Source: a virus. From it: a DNA stretch of 54,797 bases. A program made the position numbers and the translations under genes. Each line of letters starts with the position of its first letter. Position 1 is the stretch's first letter. The stretch covers positions 1-54,797 of IMG/VR virus record IMGVR_UViG_3300046791_000336. One strand, written 5' to 3'. The notes beneath the pieces were generated by a model. That model worked only from the letters and a program-made list of their open reading frames with translations. It had not been told where the DNA came from and did not search any database. Shown here piece after piece: positions 8,119 to 15,551 of the stretch.

Positions 8119-9201
8119 GTGCTGCAAATCCGATTCGACCGCGGCCCGCTAAACCGCCCTACGCGTCTGGCGAATACCTTTGTTGTAGAAGGTTACGCCG
8201 CTAGGACGCATAGTTCTAGCGACCCGCTCCGCTACGACCACGGCGACGAATACCGTGATGCGGCTGAGCTAAAGCGCATTGCTGACCAGCTGTCTGGACT
8301 GCCCGTAACCCTCTCGCATCCGCCTGGGATGCTTAAGAACGGGGCCAAGGGCCGGATTGTCGGTCGTGTTGACTCTGCGTGGGTGGACGGGGACAAGGCT
8401 GGAGTCCGGCTATCGATTACAGACAGCGCAGCGGCCAAGGATATAGAGGCCGGAACCAAGGAGCTGTCTCTCGGATACACGGTCCGGGTAGACGAGCGTG
8501 GCTACCAACGGGATAGCCAGGCAGACCATTTGGCAATCGTCTCTACGGCGCGCTGTGGGGCGACTTGCTCTCTGCGGACCGACGACTCGGCAGCGGGTTC
8601 GTGCGGGTGTGCCAGTCAAATCGACCAATCAAATAGGCCAACGGAAACTTTCCGTATGCCTGATGCAACTGACAAGGACCGCGCCGACGAATTGAGCGGC
8701 GAGAATAAGCAACTCAAAGCTCGAGTCACCGAGCTTGAGGGCCTTATCGCTGCTGGCGCGCAAGCTGCCGAGAGCGACAAGGTTAAAGCCGAGAAGGAGC
8801 GCGCAGACGCGGCCGAGGCGAAGGTCTCTCGTTTCGACGAGACCTTCCTCGGCGCGGTCCGCGCACGCACCAAGCTCGAGCGTGAAGCCGGCACGGTGAT
8901 GGGTCCCGAGTTCCGCATGGACGACATGACGGAGCGACAGATTCACGAGGGCGTTGTGAAGCGCCTCGATGCAAGCACCGATGTCAAGGCTGCCAATGAT
9001 GCCGAGTTGAAAGGCCAGTACACGGCCCTCATCTCGCTCTCGGCCAAGAACACCGAAAGCCAAAAGCGTGTCGCCGAGATTATCGGTCGCACTGCCCAGG
9101 ACACCCGTAAGGACGACTCCCCGTCCTACGAGGAAATCGAAAACAACCGCTGGAAGAAGACTCTCAGCAAGGGCCGCGACGCTGCGGCGGAAGGCCGATA
9201 G
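8119..9201 (+). CDS. Prohead protease (DUF2213) with C-terminal scaffold
   Basis: 360 residues from a GTG placed at the promoter +1; TAA lies just upstream in this frame. Residues 1-150 match DUF2213 capsid maturation proteases: LSGLPVTLSHPP with the candidate active-site His, a strand like AGVRLSITDSAAAKDI, and the KELSLGYT motif. Residues from about 180 form a charged, Glu/Lys-rich coiled coil typical of scaffold. The arrangement resembles lambda C/Nu3, where scaffold is the in-frame C-terminal part of the protease gene. It assembles inside the procapsid and is later cleaved. Confidence 0.85.
   Translation: MLQIRFDRGPLNRPTRLANTFVVEGYAARTHSSSDPLRYDHGDEYRDAAELKRIADQLSGLPVTLSHPPGMLKNGAKGRIVGRVDSAWVDGDKAGVRLSITDSAAAKDIEAGTKELSLGYTVRVDERGYQRDSQADHLAIVSTARCGATCSLRTDDSAAGSCGCASQIDQSNRPTETFRMPDATDKDRADELSGENKQLKARVTELEGLIAAGAQAAESDKVKAEKERADAAEAKVSRFDETFLGAVRARTKLEREAGTVMGPEFRMDDMTERQIHEGVVKRLDASTDVKAANDAELKGQYTALISLSAKNTESQKRVAEIIGRTAQDTRKDDSPSYEEIENNRWKKTLSKGRDAAAEGR
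8618..8655 (+). promoter_or_regulatory. Internal leaderless promoter for the nested scaffold
   Basis: AAATCGACCAAT inside the protease gene begins 38 bases before an in-frame ATG at 8656; TCGACC at -35 to -30, GAAACT at -12 to -7 with A at -11 and T at -7. The exact match to the intergenic copies, within coding sequence, supports a separate transcript for the scaffold part. Confidence 0.7.
8656..9201 (+). CDS. Nested scaffold protein (in-frame C-terminal product of the protease gene)
   Basis: 181 residues, same frame and stop as the protease gene. It starts MPDATDKDRADELSG and continues with heptad-rich helix (ENKQLKARVTELEGL), the expected character of an internal scaffolding protein that is needed in excess over protease. 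The start is chosen because the ATG sits exactly at the +1 of the internal promoter. Independent expression is inference; the overlap with the protease is seen directly. Confidence 0.7.
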   Translation: MPDATDKDRADELSGENKQLKARVTELEGLIAAGAQAAESDKVKAEKERADAAEAKVSRFDETFLGAVRARTKLEREAGTVMGPEFRMDDMTERQIHEGVVKRLDASTDVKAANDAELKGQYTALISLSAKNTESQKRVAEIIGRTAQDTRKDDSPSYEEIENNRWKKTLSKGRDAAAEGR

Positions 9202-9203
9202 CC

Positions 9204-9767
9204 ATGCCACAGACCGTAGTCAACAGTGCGCCACCGATTGGCACCCCCGGCGACCTCGCCGACCTCCACACCGCGACGGATGGCGACATCCTCTCGGCGT
9301 CAAACTCCGAAGCAGCCGACCCCATCGTCGTTGGGACGATGGTCAAGCGCGGTACGGCCGAGGGTCTTGCCCTCAAGCTGTCCGACAGCCACGACACGCC
9401 ATTCGGCATCGTAACTCGCTCGCACTATGCGACCCCGTCTGACCTCGAGACACTCGAAGTCGACACCGACGTATTCTTCGACGCGCTCAACCCAGATGTG
9501 ATGATGGGTATCGGCCGCACCGGTCGCTACTACGTCCTCATCGAAGAGAACGTCGACTTCGACGACGACGTCCATGTCCGCGCGGAAGCGTCGACGGGCG
9601 AGGTTGCCGGCGCGTTTGGCGCGAGCGACCAGGGCAACGACACGATCAACTGCTCGGCATTCTGCCGCTACTGCGGCGACTACGACGTCGACGGCGACAC
9701 CGGATTCGGCGTTGCAGTTGTGGAAATCAACATGGGACTCGCCTCCCTCGCAGTGACGGATTCGTAA
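9204..9767 (+). CDS. Capsid decoration / structural cement protein
   Basis: 187 residues, ATG two bases after the protease stop. It is Asp/Ala-rich and beta-predicted, with the GTMVKRGTAEGLALKLSD and PFGIVTR segments seen in head-stabilising cement proteins located between protease and major capsid genes. It probably sits on the capsid surface, though membership is judged from position and general look. A good Shine-Dalgarno for the next gene (AAGGAG) follows its stop. Confidence 0.65.
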   Translation: MPQTVVNSAPPIGTPGDLADLHTATDGDILSASNSEAADPIVVGTMVKRGTAEGLALKLSDSHDTPFGIVTRSHYATPSDLETLEVDTDVFFDALNPDVMMGIGRTGRYYVLIEENVDFDDDVHVRAEASTGEVAGAFGASDQGNDTINCSAFCRYCGDYDVDGDTGFGVAVVEINMGLASLAVTDS

Positions 9768-9781
9768 GGAGCAATTGAGTC

Positions 9782-10732
9782 ATGAAACACAAGGTAAGTG
9801 ATCAACGCCTCGACTCGGGAACTACTGTGTTCCTGGAGCGAGAGCTCACGTCCATCGACCCCGCGAAGTACATGGAGCTCTTCGAGGGTCTCCGTGCGAT
9901 GGACTTCGTCCCGCCCATCTCGGGCATCGCTCCCTACGATCGCTCGTACGAGTACTCGATGTGGGGCATCACGGGCGAGGCGAAGAACCTCGGTCCCAAC
10001 GCTCGCGACCTGCCACGCGTTGGCGTGACCCGCAAGGAAGCTAGCCGCTCGATCTCGCCAATTGGCGCATCGTACGGTTGGACGGTTGACGACATCCGCG
10101 CAGCGGCGGCCAAGGGTGTTCCTCTCGAGGAGACCACGGTAATCGCGGCGATGATGGTCATCAAGCGCCGGCTCGACCAGCGCATTGCGCTTGGCGACAC
10201 AACGCTGGGCTACACCGGTCTCGCGAACGACGCGCAGATCGCGACGGACAACTCGGTCTCGCCGGTCAACACGTGGACCAGCGCGGCTGACAAGCTCGCC
10301 TCGTTGAACAAACTGGTGGCGGACACCCGCGCGCGTTTGCTCCAGGCGACCGAGATGCCCGGTGGCGGTGGAATCCCGGCATTCCAGCGGTTCCAGATTC
10401 TGCTCCCCACGGCGGACTACGCCGCGGTTAAGCAGACTCCTGCCAGCTCAAACTACCCGCAGTCGATTCTCCAGGTGTTCCTGGATAACAACAGCGAGTG
10501 GGTCTCTGGTGTGGCCGAGTGGTCGTTGCTCGAAGGTCTCGACTCGGGTGAAGGTCGCGCAGTTTGCTACCCGCTGAGCCCTGCGGCTCTCGGTCATGCG
10601 ACGGCTCGCCTCTACACCGAGGAGCCCCCGCAGGCGAACGGACTGAATATCGATGTGCCGTGCCATGCCTCGAGTGGTGGTTGCGTTATCAGATATCCAG
10701 TTGCGTTCAGCTACATGAAGCTCGGCGCGTAA
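9782..10732 (+). CDS. Major capsid protein (DUF2184 type)
   Basis: 316 residues. N-terminal LERELTSIDPAKY and the Arg/Trp-rich segment SYEYSMWGITGEAKNL, followed by GWTVDDIRAAAAKG, match the DUF2184 group of HK97-fold capsid proteins. It builds the icosahedral shell. The ATG is preceded by a clear Shine-Dalgarno, AAGGAG, with an eleven-base spacing, one of the few strong ones in the late region. There is no long N-terminal delta domain, consistent with a separate scaffold. A short gap with two ATCGGCGCC copies follows it. Confidence 0.85.
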   Translation: MKHKVSDQRLDSGTTVFLERELTSIDPAKYMELFEGLRAMDFVPPISGIAPYDRSYEYSMWGITGEAKNLGPNARDLPRVGVTRKEASRSISPIGASYGWTVDDIRAAAAKGVPLEETTVIAAMMVIKRRLDQRIALGDTTLGYTGLANDAQIATDNSVSPVNTWTSAADKLASLNKLVADTRARLLQATEMPGGGGIPAFQRFQILLPTADYAAVKQTPASSNYPQSILQVFLDNNSEWVSGVAEWSLLEGLDSGEGRAVCYPLSPAALGHATARLYTEEPPQANGLNIDVPCHASSGGCVIRYPVAFSYMKLGA

Positions 10733-10738
10733 TTGTAA

Positions 10739-10773
10739 ATCGGCGCCGTCTGGGAAGAAGTGCCATCGGCGCC
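10739..10773. repeat. Pair of ATCGGCGCC repeats after the capsid gene
   Basis: ATCGGCGCC occurs at 10739-10747 and 10765-10773. The GGCGCC core is self-complementary, so the two copies can also pair as a hairpin with an 18-base gap. There is no T-run, so a classical terminator is not supported; processing or attenuation is possible. Confidence 0.35.
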
Positions 10774-10789
10774 CTACCGTGAGGTTCCG

Positions 10790-11116
10790 ATGGCACATCG
10801 TGTTTGGACCGGTTCGTCTTGGCGCCGTATCTCCGATACGGAAGCGCGGCTGCGCCGTAAGCGCGGCGAGCAAGTCGTTACTGACGAGCCAACCGGCGCA
10901 CTGGCGGACATCTTGGCTGAGAAATACAACCAGGTTGCCCCACTACCTCAGTACGCGGAGGCTGTGCTCAATATCGAGGAATCGATGTTCGAGCTCGAGA
11001 TCGAGCCCCAGCCGCCCAACGCATCTCTGATTGTGGCACAGGACGTTCTAGCCGAGTCGCTTACGGAAATGAGCGACGAAGAGCTCGAGCGCCTGACCGC
11101 TCCGGGCATGGAGTAG
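10790..11116 (+). CDS. Small head-associated protein, unknown
   Basis: 108 residues from the ATG at 10790, which has GAGG six bases upstream; an in-frame start at 10760 would add ten residues but has no ribosome site. The N-terminal 30 residues are basic (WTGSSWRRIS, RLRRKRGEQ) and the C-terminal half is strongly acidic (EESMFELEIE, MSDEELERL). The position between capsid and DUF4054 genes fits a head completion accessory protein. No family recognised. Confidence 0.6.
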   Translation: MAHRVWTGSSWRRISDTEARLRRKRGEQVVTDEPTGALADILAEKYNQVAPLPQYAEAVLNIEESMFELEIEPQPPNASLIVAQDVLAESLTEMSDEELERLTAPGME

Positions 11117-11118
11117 CC

Positions 11119-11484
11119 GTGTCCGATATCGACTGGACCGATGTCGAGGCGATGCAAGCCAATCTATCGACCGTATCCATGGCTGCGCAGGACCTCATCC
11201 TGGCGTACGTCAACGAATCGCTCAATCCGGGTGCGTTCGGCGGCGAGGATTCGGCAAAGTACACGCTCGCGCGTATCTACCTGGCTGCGCACATGGGCGA
11301 ACTGACGCGCCGCAACGGTGCCGGTAACGTCACGTCCGAGACAATCAGCACCGGGTCAATCTCACTGTCCTACGGTGCCATGTCCACGGATGAGGACGCG
11401 CTACTCCAGACGTCATGGGGTGCGCAATACATGGCGTTTGTGCGTCAGTCCTCGCTCCGTATTGGCGGCGGGCGAACCAGATGA
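11119..11484 (+). CDS. Head completion protein (DUF4054-like)
   Basis: 121 residues, GTG start two bases after the previous stop. The all-helical N-terminus with ILAYVNESLNPGAFG and the segment YTLARIYLAAHMG match DUF4054-type connector proteins, which lie directly after the capsid gene and bind under the portal ring. A C-terminal SYGAMSTDEDALLQTSWGAQY is also typical. ATGA overlap with the next gene shows coupling. Confidence 0.7.
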   Translation: MSDIDWTDVEAMQANLSTVSMAAQDLILAYVNESLNPGAFGGEDSAKYTLARIYLAAHMGELTRRNGAGNVTSETISTGSISLSYGAMSTDEDALLQTSWGAQYMAFVRQSSLRIGGGRTR

Positions 11485-11861
11485 GCCTCGGTAGAGACTT
11501 CTCCGCGCTTACCCTGGCGCGGTTTACTGGCCGGCTGCAGTCAGCAACGCTCACGAGGCCAGCAGAGAGCGCCTACGACGACACCGACCCGACCGCGGCG
11601 CCGACTGGCTCGGGTACGGACTACGACTGTGAGGGGCTGGCGTTTACGTACGAGCGACGTGACGTGGACGGGGTAAGAATCATGAAGTCAGATTTCCAGG
11701 TTGTCATACTGCGCGGGTCCCTATCAATCATCCCAGACACCGGAGACATGATTTCGATTCCGCCACCCGGCGAGTCCTCTGCCGTATCCGCTAGAGTTGT
11801 CAATGTGGATGCGGTAACGGAGGCTTTCCTGACCTTGCAATGCCGCGGACCGGTGTCATAG
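11481..11861 (+). CDS. Head-tail joining protein
   Basis: 126 residues from an ATG overlapping the upstream stop. It begins MSLGRDFSALTLARFTG and is mostly beta, like stopper or joining proteins found at this position. Specific family membership is not certain. An HNH homing-type gene has been inserted just after it, before the next connector gene. Confidence 0.6.
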   Translation: MSLGRDFSALTLARFTGRLQSATLTRPAESAYDDTDPTAAPTGSGTDYDCEGLAFTYERRDVDGVRIMKSDFQVVILRGSLSIIPDTGDMISIPPPGESSAVSARVVNVDAVTEAFLTLQCRGPVS

Positions 11862-11869
11862 AGTGACCA

Positions 11870-12481
11870 ATGGGGAGACCGGTTATTGATATCGCTGGTC
11901 AGAGGTTTGGTCGGCTGACGGTCGTTTCTTTCCACGGGATTCATCAACGCAATAGTGCCTGGCTGTGCGCGTGTGACTGCGGAAAACCAACGATTGCGAC
12001 AGGCCACAAGCTTAAGAGCGGTGGTACCAGGTCGTGCGGGTGCCTAAGGACAGAGATCCGCACGTCGCATGGGCTGGCAGGAACAGACACATACCGTATT
12101 TGGGGAGGGATGTTGTACAGGTGCCGCAATGAACACGATCCGAACTATGGCGGCCGAGGTATACGAGTCTGCGAACGGTGGAAGTCATTCGAAAACTTCC
12201 TGGCAGACATGGGTGAGCGCCCCAGCCAACGGCATTCCATAGATCGATATCCTGACGTCAATGGCGGATACGAGCCCGGAAATTGTCGTTGGGCGACAGA
12301 CGCCGAACAGGCACACAACACCAGATTAACAATCCTGGAACCACACGAGCCGGAACAAATCCGGTGGCTGGCGGGGCTCGGATACCGACAGGCGGATATC
12401 GCTCGATTCTTCGGCGTCACCCCGAGCACCGTTAGCGTGGTGGTTAAGAACAAACAGTGGGTTAGCCAGGTGCGCTCGTGA
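11870..12481 (+). CDS. Homing-type HNH endonuclease, copy 1
   Basis: 203 residues. N-terminal FGRLTVV followed by a zinc knuckle (CACDCG, SCGCL), then the HNH/AP2-like core NYGGRGIRVCERW, SIDRYPDVNGGYEPGNCRWA, and a C-terminal helix-turn-helix (YRQADIARFFGVTPSTVSVV). Such free-standing nucleases cut alleles that lack them and spread by repair. Two relatives lie at 31991-32659 and 39086-39721. It sits between two connector genes and overlaps the next start by four bases, so insertion left neighbours intact. Confidence 0.85.
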   Translation: MGRPVIDIAGQRFGRLTVVSFHGIHQRNSAWLCACDCGKPTIATGHKLKSGGTRSCGCLRTEIRTSHGLAGTDTYRIWGGMLYRCRNEHDPNYGGRGIRVCERWKSFENFLADMGERPSQRHSIDRYPDVNGGYEPGNCRWATDAEQAHNTRLTILEPHEPEQIRWLAGLGYRQADIARFFGVTPSTVSVVVKNKQWVSQVRS

Positions 12482-12996
12482 GCCGCATCGTACGCCGCAC
12501 AACGTCCGCTCCACGTAACGCGCGCATGACCTCGCCGCGCACGAGCACGGGCCGCACCAACTCGCCAGCCGTCATCGGCAAGGACATCCGCGCCGTTCTA
12601 TCTGGCGTGGTCCGCGACGTCATGCTCGACGCTACCCAGGCGCTTATCGCGGCGACCCCGGTGGACACCGGCCATGCCGCAAGCAACTGGATCCTGTCAA
12701 CTGGCAGCCCGCATAGCGGAGTAGACGGATCGCGAGAGGCTGTGTCCACTGGCGCCCAGGATGCTGGACTGGCTGCGATCGAGAGATACGATGTCGGCAA
12801 GGATGGCAAGGTCTACCTCGTAAACAACGTCGACTATATCGGCGACCTAGACCAGGGCTCGTCGCCACAGGCCGGCGCTGGGTTCGTTGCTCGAGCGCTC
12901 CTGTCCGGCGTATCCGCCGCTCCCAAGGGGCGCAAGACGGCAGCCCGCAAGATGCTTAAGGGCATGGCGAAGACAGCGTTTAAGAGGGGCGCATGA
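12478..12996 (+). CDS. Tail completion protein (HK97 gp10-like)
   Basis: 172 residues, GTG start in a GTGA overlap with the HNH gene. The pattern ATPVDTGHAASNW followed later by VYLVNNVDYIGDLDQGSSPQ is the hallmark of HK97 gp10-like neck proteins. The first 40 residues are basic and disordered. ATGA overlap at the 3' end couples it to the tail terminator. Confidence 0.8.
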   Translation: MSRIVRRTTSAPRNARMTSPRTSTGRTNSPAVIGKDIRAVLSGVVRDVMLDATQALIAATPVDTGHAASNWILSTGSPHSGVDGSREAVSTGAQDAGLAAIERYDVGKDGKVYLVNNVDYIGDLDQGSSPQAGAGFVARALLSGVSAAPKGRKTAARKMLKGMAKTAFKRGA

Positions 12997-13445
12997 CCCC
13001 GGCAGCAGCATACAAGGCGATTTACCAGGCCTGGATCCTGAACTGGCACACGCTGGCCGGCGGTACCCAGGCTGCGCCGACGGTTCCGTATGGGATTGAC
13101 AACCGAAAAATCACTCAACCTGAGGGTGCGTTTGCGAGTGTAGAGATAACCAATCTCTCGAGCGACCAGGCGACCATGGGCCCCGAGGGCAGGCGCAGGT
13201 TCGAGCGCGCGGGGTTTATTGACGTGCGCTTGTTTGGACCCCGCAATCAGGGGCGCGGTGCACTGGATACGCTTGCCGAATACGTGCGCGATATCTACGA
13301 GTCAACTCGCATTGGCGCGGTCGGCGAAGAGCGCGGGGTAGTCACGCTGGCGATGACAACCACAGAGGTTCGCAATGGCCGAGAGTTCCCAGATATGTGG
13401 TGTCTGCTTTGCAGAACTCCATTTTGGTACCACGAAAAACGTTGA
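12993..13445 (+). CDS. Tail terminator protein (DUF4128-like)
   Basis: 150 residues. The YKAIYQAWILNWHTL start, and FERAGFIDVRLFGPRNQGRGALDTLAEYVRDIYES resembling the central helix-strand unit of DUF4128, fit the protein that caps the growing tail tube and joins it to the head. It is the last gene of the first late operon; a hairpin terminator and a new promoter follow. Confidence 0.75.
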   Translation: MTPAAAYKAIYQAWILNWHTLAGGTQAAPTVPYGIDNRKITQPEGAFASVEITNLSSDQATMGPEGRRRFERAGFIDVRLFGPRNQGRGALDTLAEYVRDIYESTRIGAVGEERGVVTLAMTTTEVRNGREFPDMWCLLCRTPFWYHEKR

Positions 13446-13544
13446 CGCCCCGGTATCGAGTGCGCAGCATGATTGCGCACGGCTAGCTGCGCAATGACAC
13501 GGCGTGACACGGCGAGACATGGCCGGGCAAGGCAAGGTGGATAA
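13446..13544. other. Intergenic spacer with inverted repeats
   Basis: No gene seen. It holds the inverted repeat GTGCGCA-N7-TGCGCAC at about 13459-13479 and a short series of CGGCGTGACAC/CGGCGAGACA imperfect repeats. It leads into the terminator. Confidence 0.5.
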
Positions 13545-13577
13545 GCGGCAGGTCTGTACGACTGCCGCTGATTCTTT
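13545..13577 (+). terminator. Rho-independent-type terminator
   Basis: Perfect 7-bp stem GCGGCAG / CTGCCGC with a 10-base loop, followed by TGATTCTTTG. It separates the head operon from the tail operon and lies just before the tail-tube promoter. The T-run is modest. Confidence 0.6.
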
Positions 13578-13582
13578 GTCCA

Positions 13583-13620
13583 AAATCGACCGCATACCAA
13601 TCCAGCCTGACGCTTAGCGC
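13583..13620 (+). promoter_or_regulatory. Leaderless late promoter of the tail tube gene
   Basis: AAATCGACCGCA begins 38 bases before the ATG at 13621; TCGACC at -35 to -30, GACGCT at -12 to -7. Directly downstream of a terminator, as expected for an independent promoter. Very similar to the copy at 17676, including GACGCTTAG around -10. Confidence 0.78.
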
Positions 13621-15135
13621 ATGGCTGAATCAAATGCCGAGGGCCTGAACATTGCCGCGGTCGAAGAGACCGAACAGGGCGACTCTCCGCCGCCGACTAC
13701 TGGCTGGCTGAACCTTGAGGCAGACGCCGTCGGCGATCCGGGACCGCAATACAAGAAGATGGCGCGATCGCCATTCACGATCACGCGCCAGTTGCGCCGA
13801 CCGTTCATCTCCGGTCTTGACGTCGCGCTGACGCTCGACCTGGACGCCATCAAGGATCACGTCGACTTCTTCGGTGAGGCGATGTTCAAGAGTGTGTTCT
13901 TGCACTCTGGCGGCAACGACCAGTCCATGTTCCGTCCGACCGACGTTACCGCGACTGGCTACACGGTCGCCACCAACGGCGACTTCCCCGATGGCACGCT
14001 CGTTGTGGCTCGTGGCTTCCCAGACGCCGAGAACAACGGACTAAAGGTTCTCGCTGGCACGTCAACCGCTACCGAGATCAAGACGTCTGGTCTGGTTGTC
14101 GACGCGGCTCCGCCGAGCAACGTCCAACTCGAGGTTGCGGGCTTTCAGTTCGCAGCGGGCGACTTGGAGCTTGACTCCGACGGCAACCTGACGACGACTA
14201 CCAAGGCGTTTACGGATCTCGGTCTCCAGGTTCATCAGTTCGTTTACCTGCCCAGCCCAACCGAGGTTGACCCGCCGCACTGCTTTGATACAGACGCGTA
14301 TCACGGCTTTGCCGAGATCCTCGAGATCGCCACGAACAAGTTGACGCTGCGCCGGCGCGGCTGGACCCCGGGAATGGCCGACGACGGCGGCGACAACACG
14401 ATCCGCCTGTTCTTCACCAAGTGGATCCGCGACGTGGCACGCAACCACGAGGACGAGAAGCTGGTCTCGCACGCGTTCGAGGTTACTTATTCGGACCTCG
14501 CAGCCGGCCCAGCGGATGCGTACGAATATCTGCTGGGCTACATGCTCGATCAGGTCACGTTCAACATGCCCGCCGAGGCCAAGGTCTCGATGCAGTGCAC
14601 GTTTGTCGGCACATCGGCAAGCGATCCGAGCACGAGCCGTGAGGATGGACCCGAGGATGCGATCAACGTGGTCACGTCTCTCGCTGTCTCGACCAGCTCG
14701 GACGTCACCAGGCTCTCGGTCGATAACGTGGACGAGTCCGGTCTGATGACGGACTTTCAGGATCTGAAGATCATGCTCAAGAACAACATTGCCGGTAAGA
14801 AGGCGGTTGGTGTCCTGGGTAACCGGTTCACTCCGCTCGGCGTGTTTGAGGCGCAGACCGAGGCACAGGTGTACTTCACGGACCCCGAGATCGTGACCTG
14901 CGTACACGACAACCGGATCCTGCGGCTCGCAGCTGGCATGCGTAACGACGACTTCGGCATGCTGCTGGACATCCCGAGCATGGGCGCCATGGAAGCCCCC
15001 AAGACGATCGCACACAACGAGCTGGTGACCATCGCCTCCAAGATGGCCGGCTTCATGGACGCGCTCAGTGGCTTCACCGCTGGCATGTCCGTGTTCGCGT
15101 ATCTGCCGACGATTGCCCCGGGGACTGAGACCTAG
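13621..15135 (+). CDS. Major tail tube protein (Phage_tube_2-like)
   Basis: 504 residues. The opening AAVEETEQG, then TGWLNLEADAV and FTITRQLRRPFISGLDV, and the paired FEVTYSDLA / VSMQCTFVG segments fit the long tube proteins of the Phage_tube_2 type. It polymerises into the hollow tail; its abundance fits a promoter of its own. An internal domain around residues 95-240 looks like an added beta domain. No sheath gene lies beside it, supporting a non-contractile tail. Stop and next start overlap by one base. Confidence 0.75.
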   Translation: MAESNAEGLNIAAVEETEQGDSPPPTTGWLNLEADAVGDPGPQYKKMARSPFTITRQLRRPFISGLDVALTLDLDAIKDHVDFFGEAMFKSVFLHSGGNDQSMFRPTDVTATGYTVATNGDFPDGTLVVARGFPDAENNGLKVLAGTSTATEIKTSGLVVDAAPPSNVQLEVAGFQFAAGDLELDSDGNLTTTTKAFTDLGLQVHQFVYLPSPTEVDPPHCFDTDAYHGFAEILEIATNKLTLRRRGWTPGMADDGGDNTIRLFFTKWIRDVARNHEDEKLVSHAFEVTYSDLAAGPADAYEYLLGYMLDQVTFNMPAEAKVSMQCTFVGTSASDPSTSREDGPEDAINVVTSLAVSTSSDVTRLSVDNVDESGLMTDFQDLKIMLKNNIAGKKAVGVLGNRFTPLGVFEAQTEAQVYFTDPEIVTCVHDNRILRLAAGMRNDDFGMLLDIPSMGAMEAPKTIAHNELVTIASKMAGFMDALSGFTAGMSVFAYLPTIAPGTET

Positions 15136-15551
15136 TGGGAGACTTCTCGAATTACGAGAAGCAAGGCGCACAGGCTGGCAAGACGGTTCCCTACGAGGTG
15201 ACCGAGCTCGTCAATCCTGACGGCTCGCACCCGCTCGTGCACGTGGAGCACCTCGGCATGGCGAACGCGTCCATCCGCCAGTGGGTGATCGCGCGCGCGG
15301 GTGACAAGGCTGAGGAAAAGAACGACGACAACTTCAGCCAGGATCGTGACCTGGTAGCCAAGCATTGTGCCAAGCGGGTAGAGCGGTTGTTCTTCAGCGA
15401 CGGTACGCAGGCAACCGAGGCGGACATCCCAGACTTCATCCGCAAGATCCCGCTACAGGTGTTCATCCGCATGCGTAACTTTGTGCAGAAGGAAGAGAAC
15501 TTCTGCGAGTTCCCGATTGCCTCGGCGCCCAAAGACATCGCGGAAAAATAA
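15135..15551 (+). CDS. Tail assembly chaperone, short form (G-like)
   Basis: 138 residues, GTG start sharing a base with the tail-tube stop. Position between tail tube and tape measure, and a -1 frame extension without stops, identify it as the lambda G equivalent. Content is charged and helical (QVFIRMRNFVQKEENFCEF). In lambda the short form and a frameshifted long form together keep the tape measure soluble during assembly. The stop TAA directly follows GAA AAA. Confidence 0.75.
   Translation: MGDFSNYEKQGAQAGKTVPYEVTELVNPDGSHPLVHVEHLGMANASIRQWVIARAGDKAEEKNDDNFSQDRDLVAKHCAKRVERLFFSDGTQATEADIPDFIRKIPLQVFIRMRNFVQKEENFCEFPIASAPKDIAEK
15543..15551 (+). other. Programmed -1 frameshift site
   Basis: The end reads GAA AAA TAA. 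A tRNA-Lys on the last AAA can slip back one base within five A residues and keep full pairing, with the stop codon waiting in the A site. Reading then continues ATA ACG GCC in the -1 frame. It is not a perfect XXXYYYZ heptamer, since GAA would re-pair as GGA if both tRNAs slipped. Confidence 0.6.

Noticed and set aside
9851-9890. CCATCGACC inside the capsid gene as a promoter
   Set aside because: Lies in coding sequence with no start codon of a plausible gene at the fixed distance; only the hexamer matches.
14062-15171. Minus-strand open frame opposite the tail tube gene
   Set aside because: Shadow of a GC-rich plus-strand gene; it would overlap a promoter-driven structural gene completely and has no start signals.
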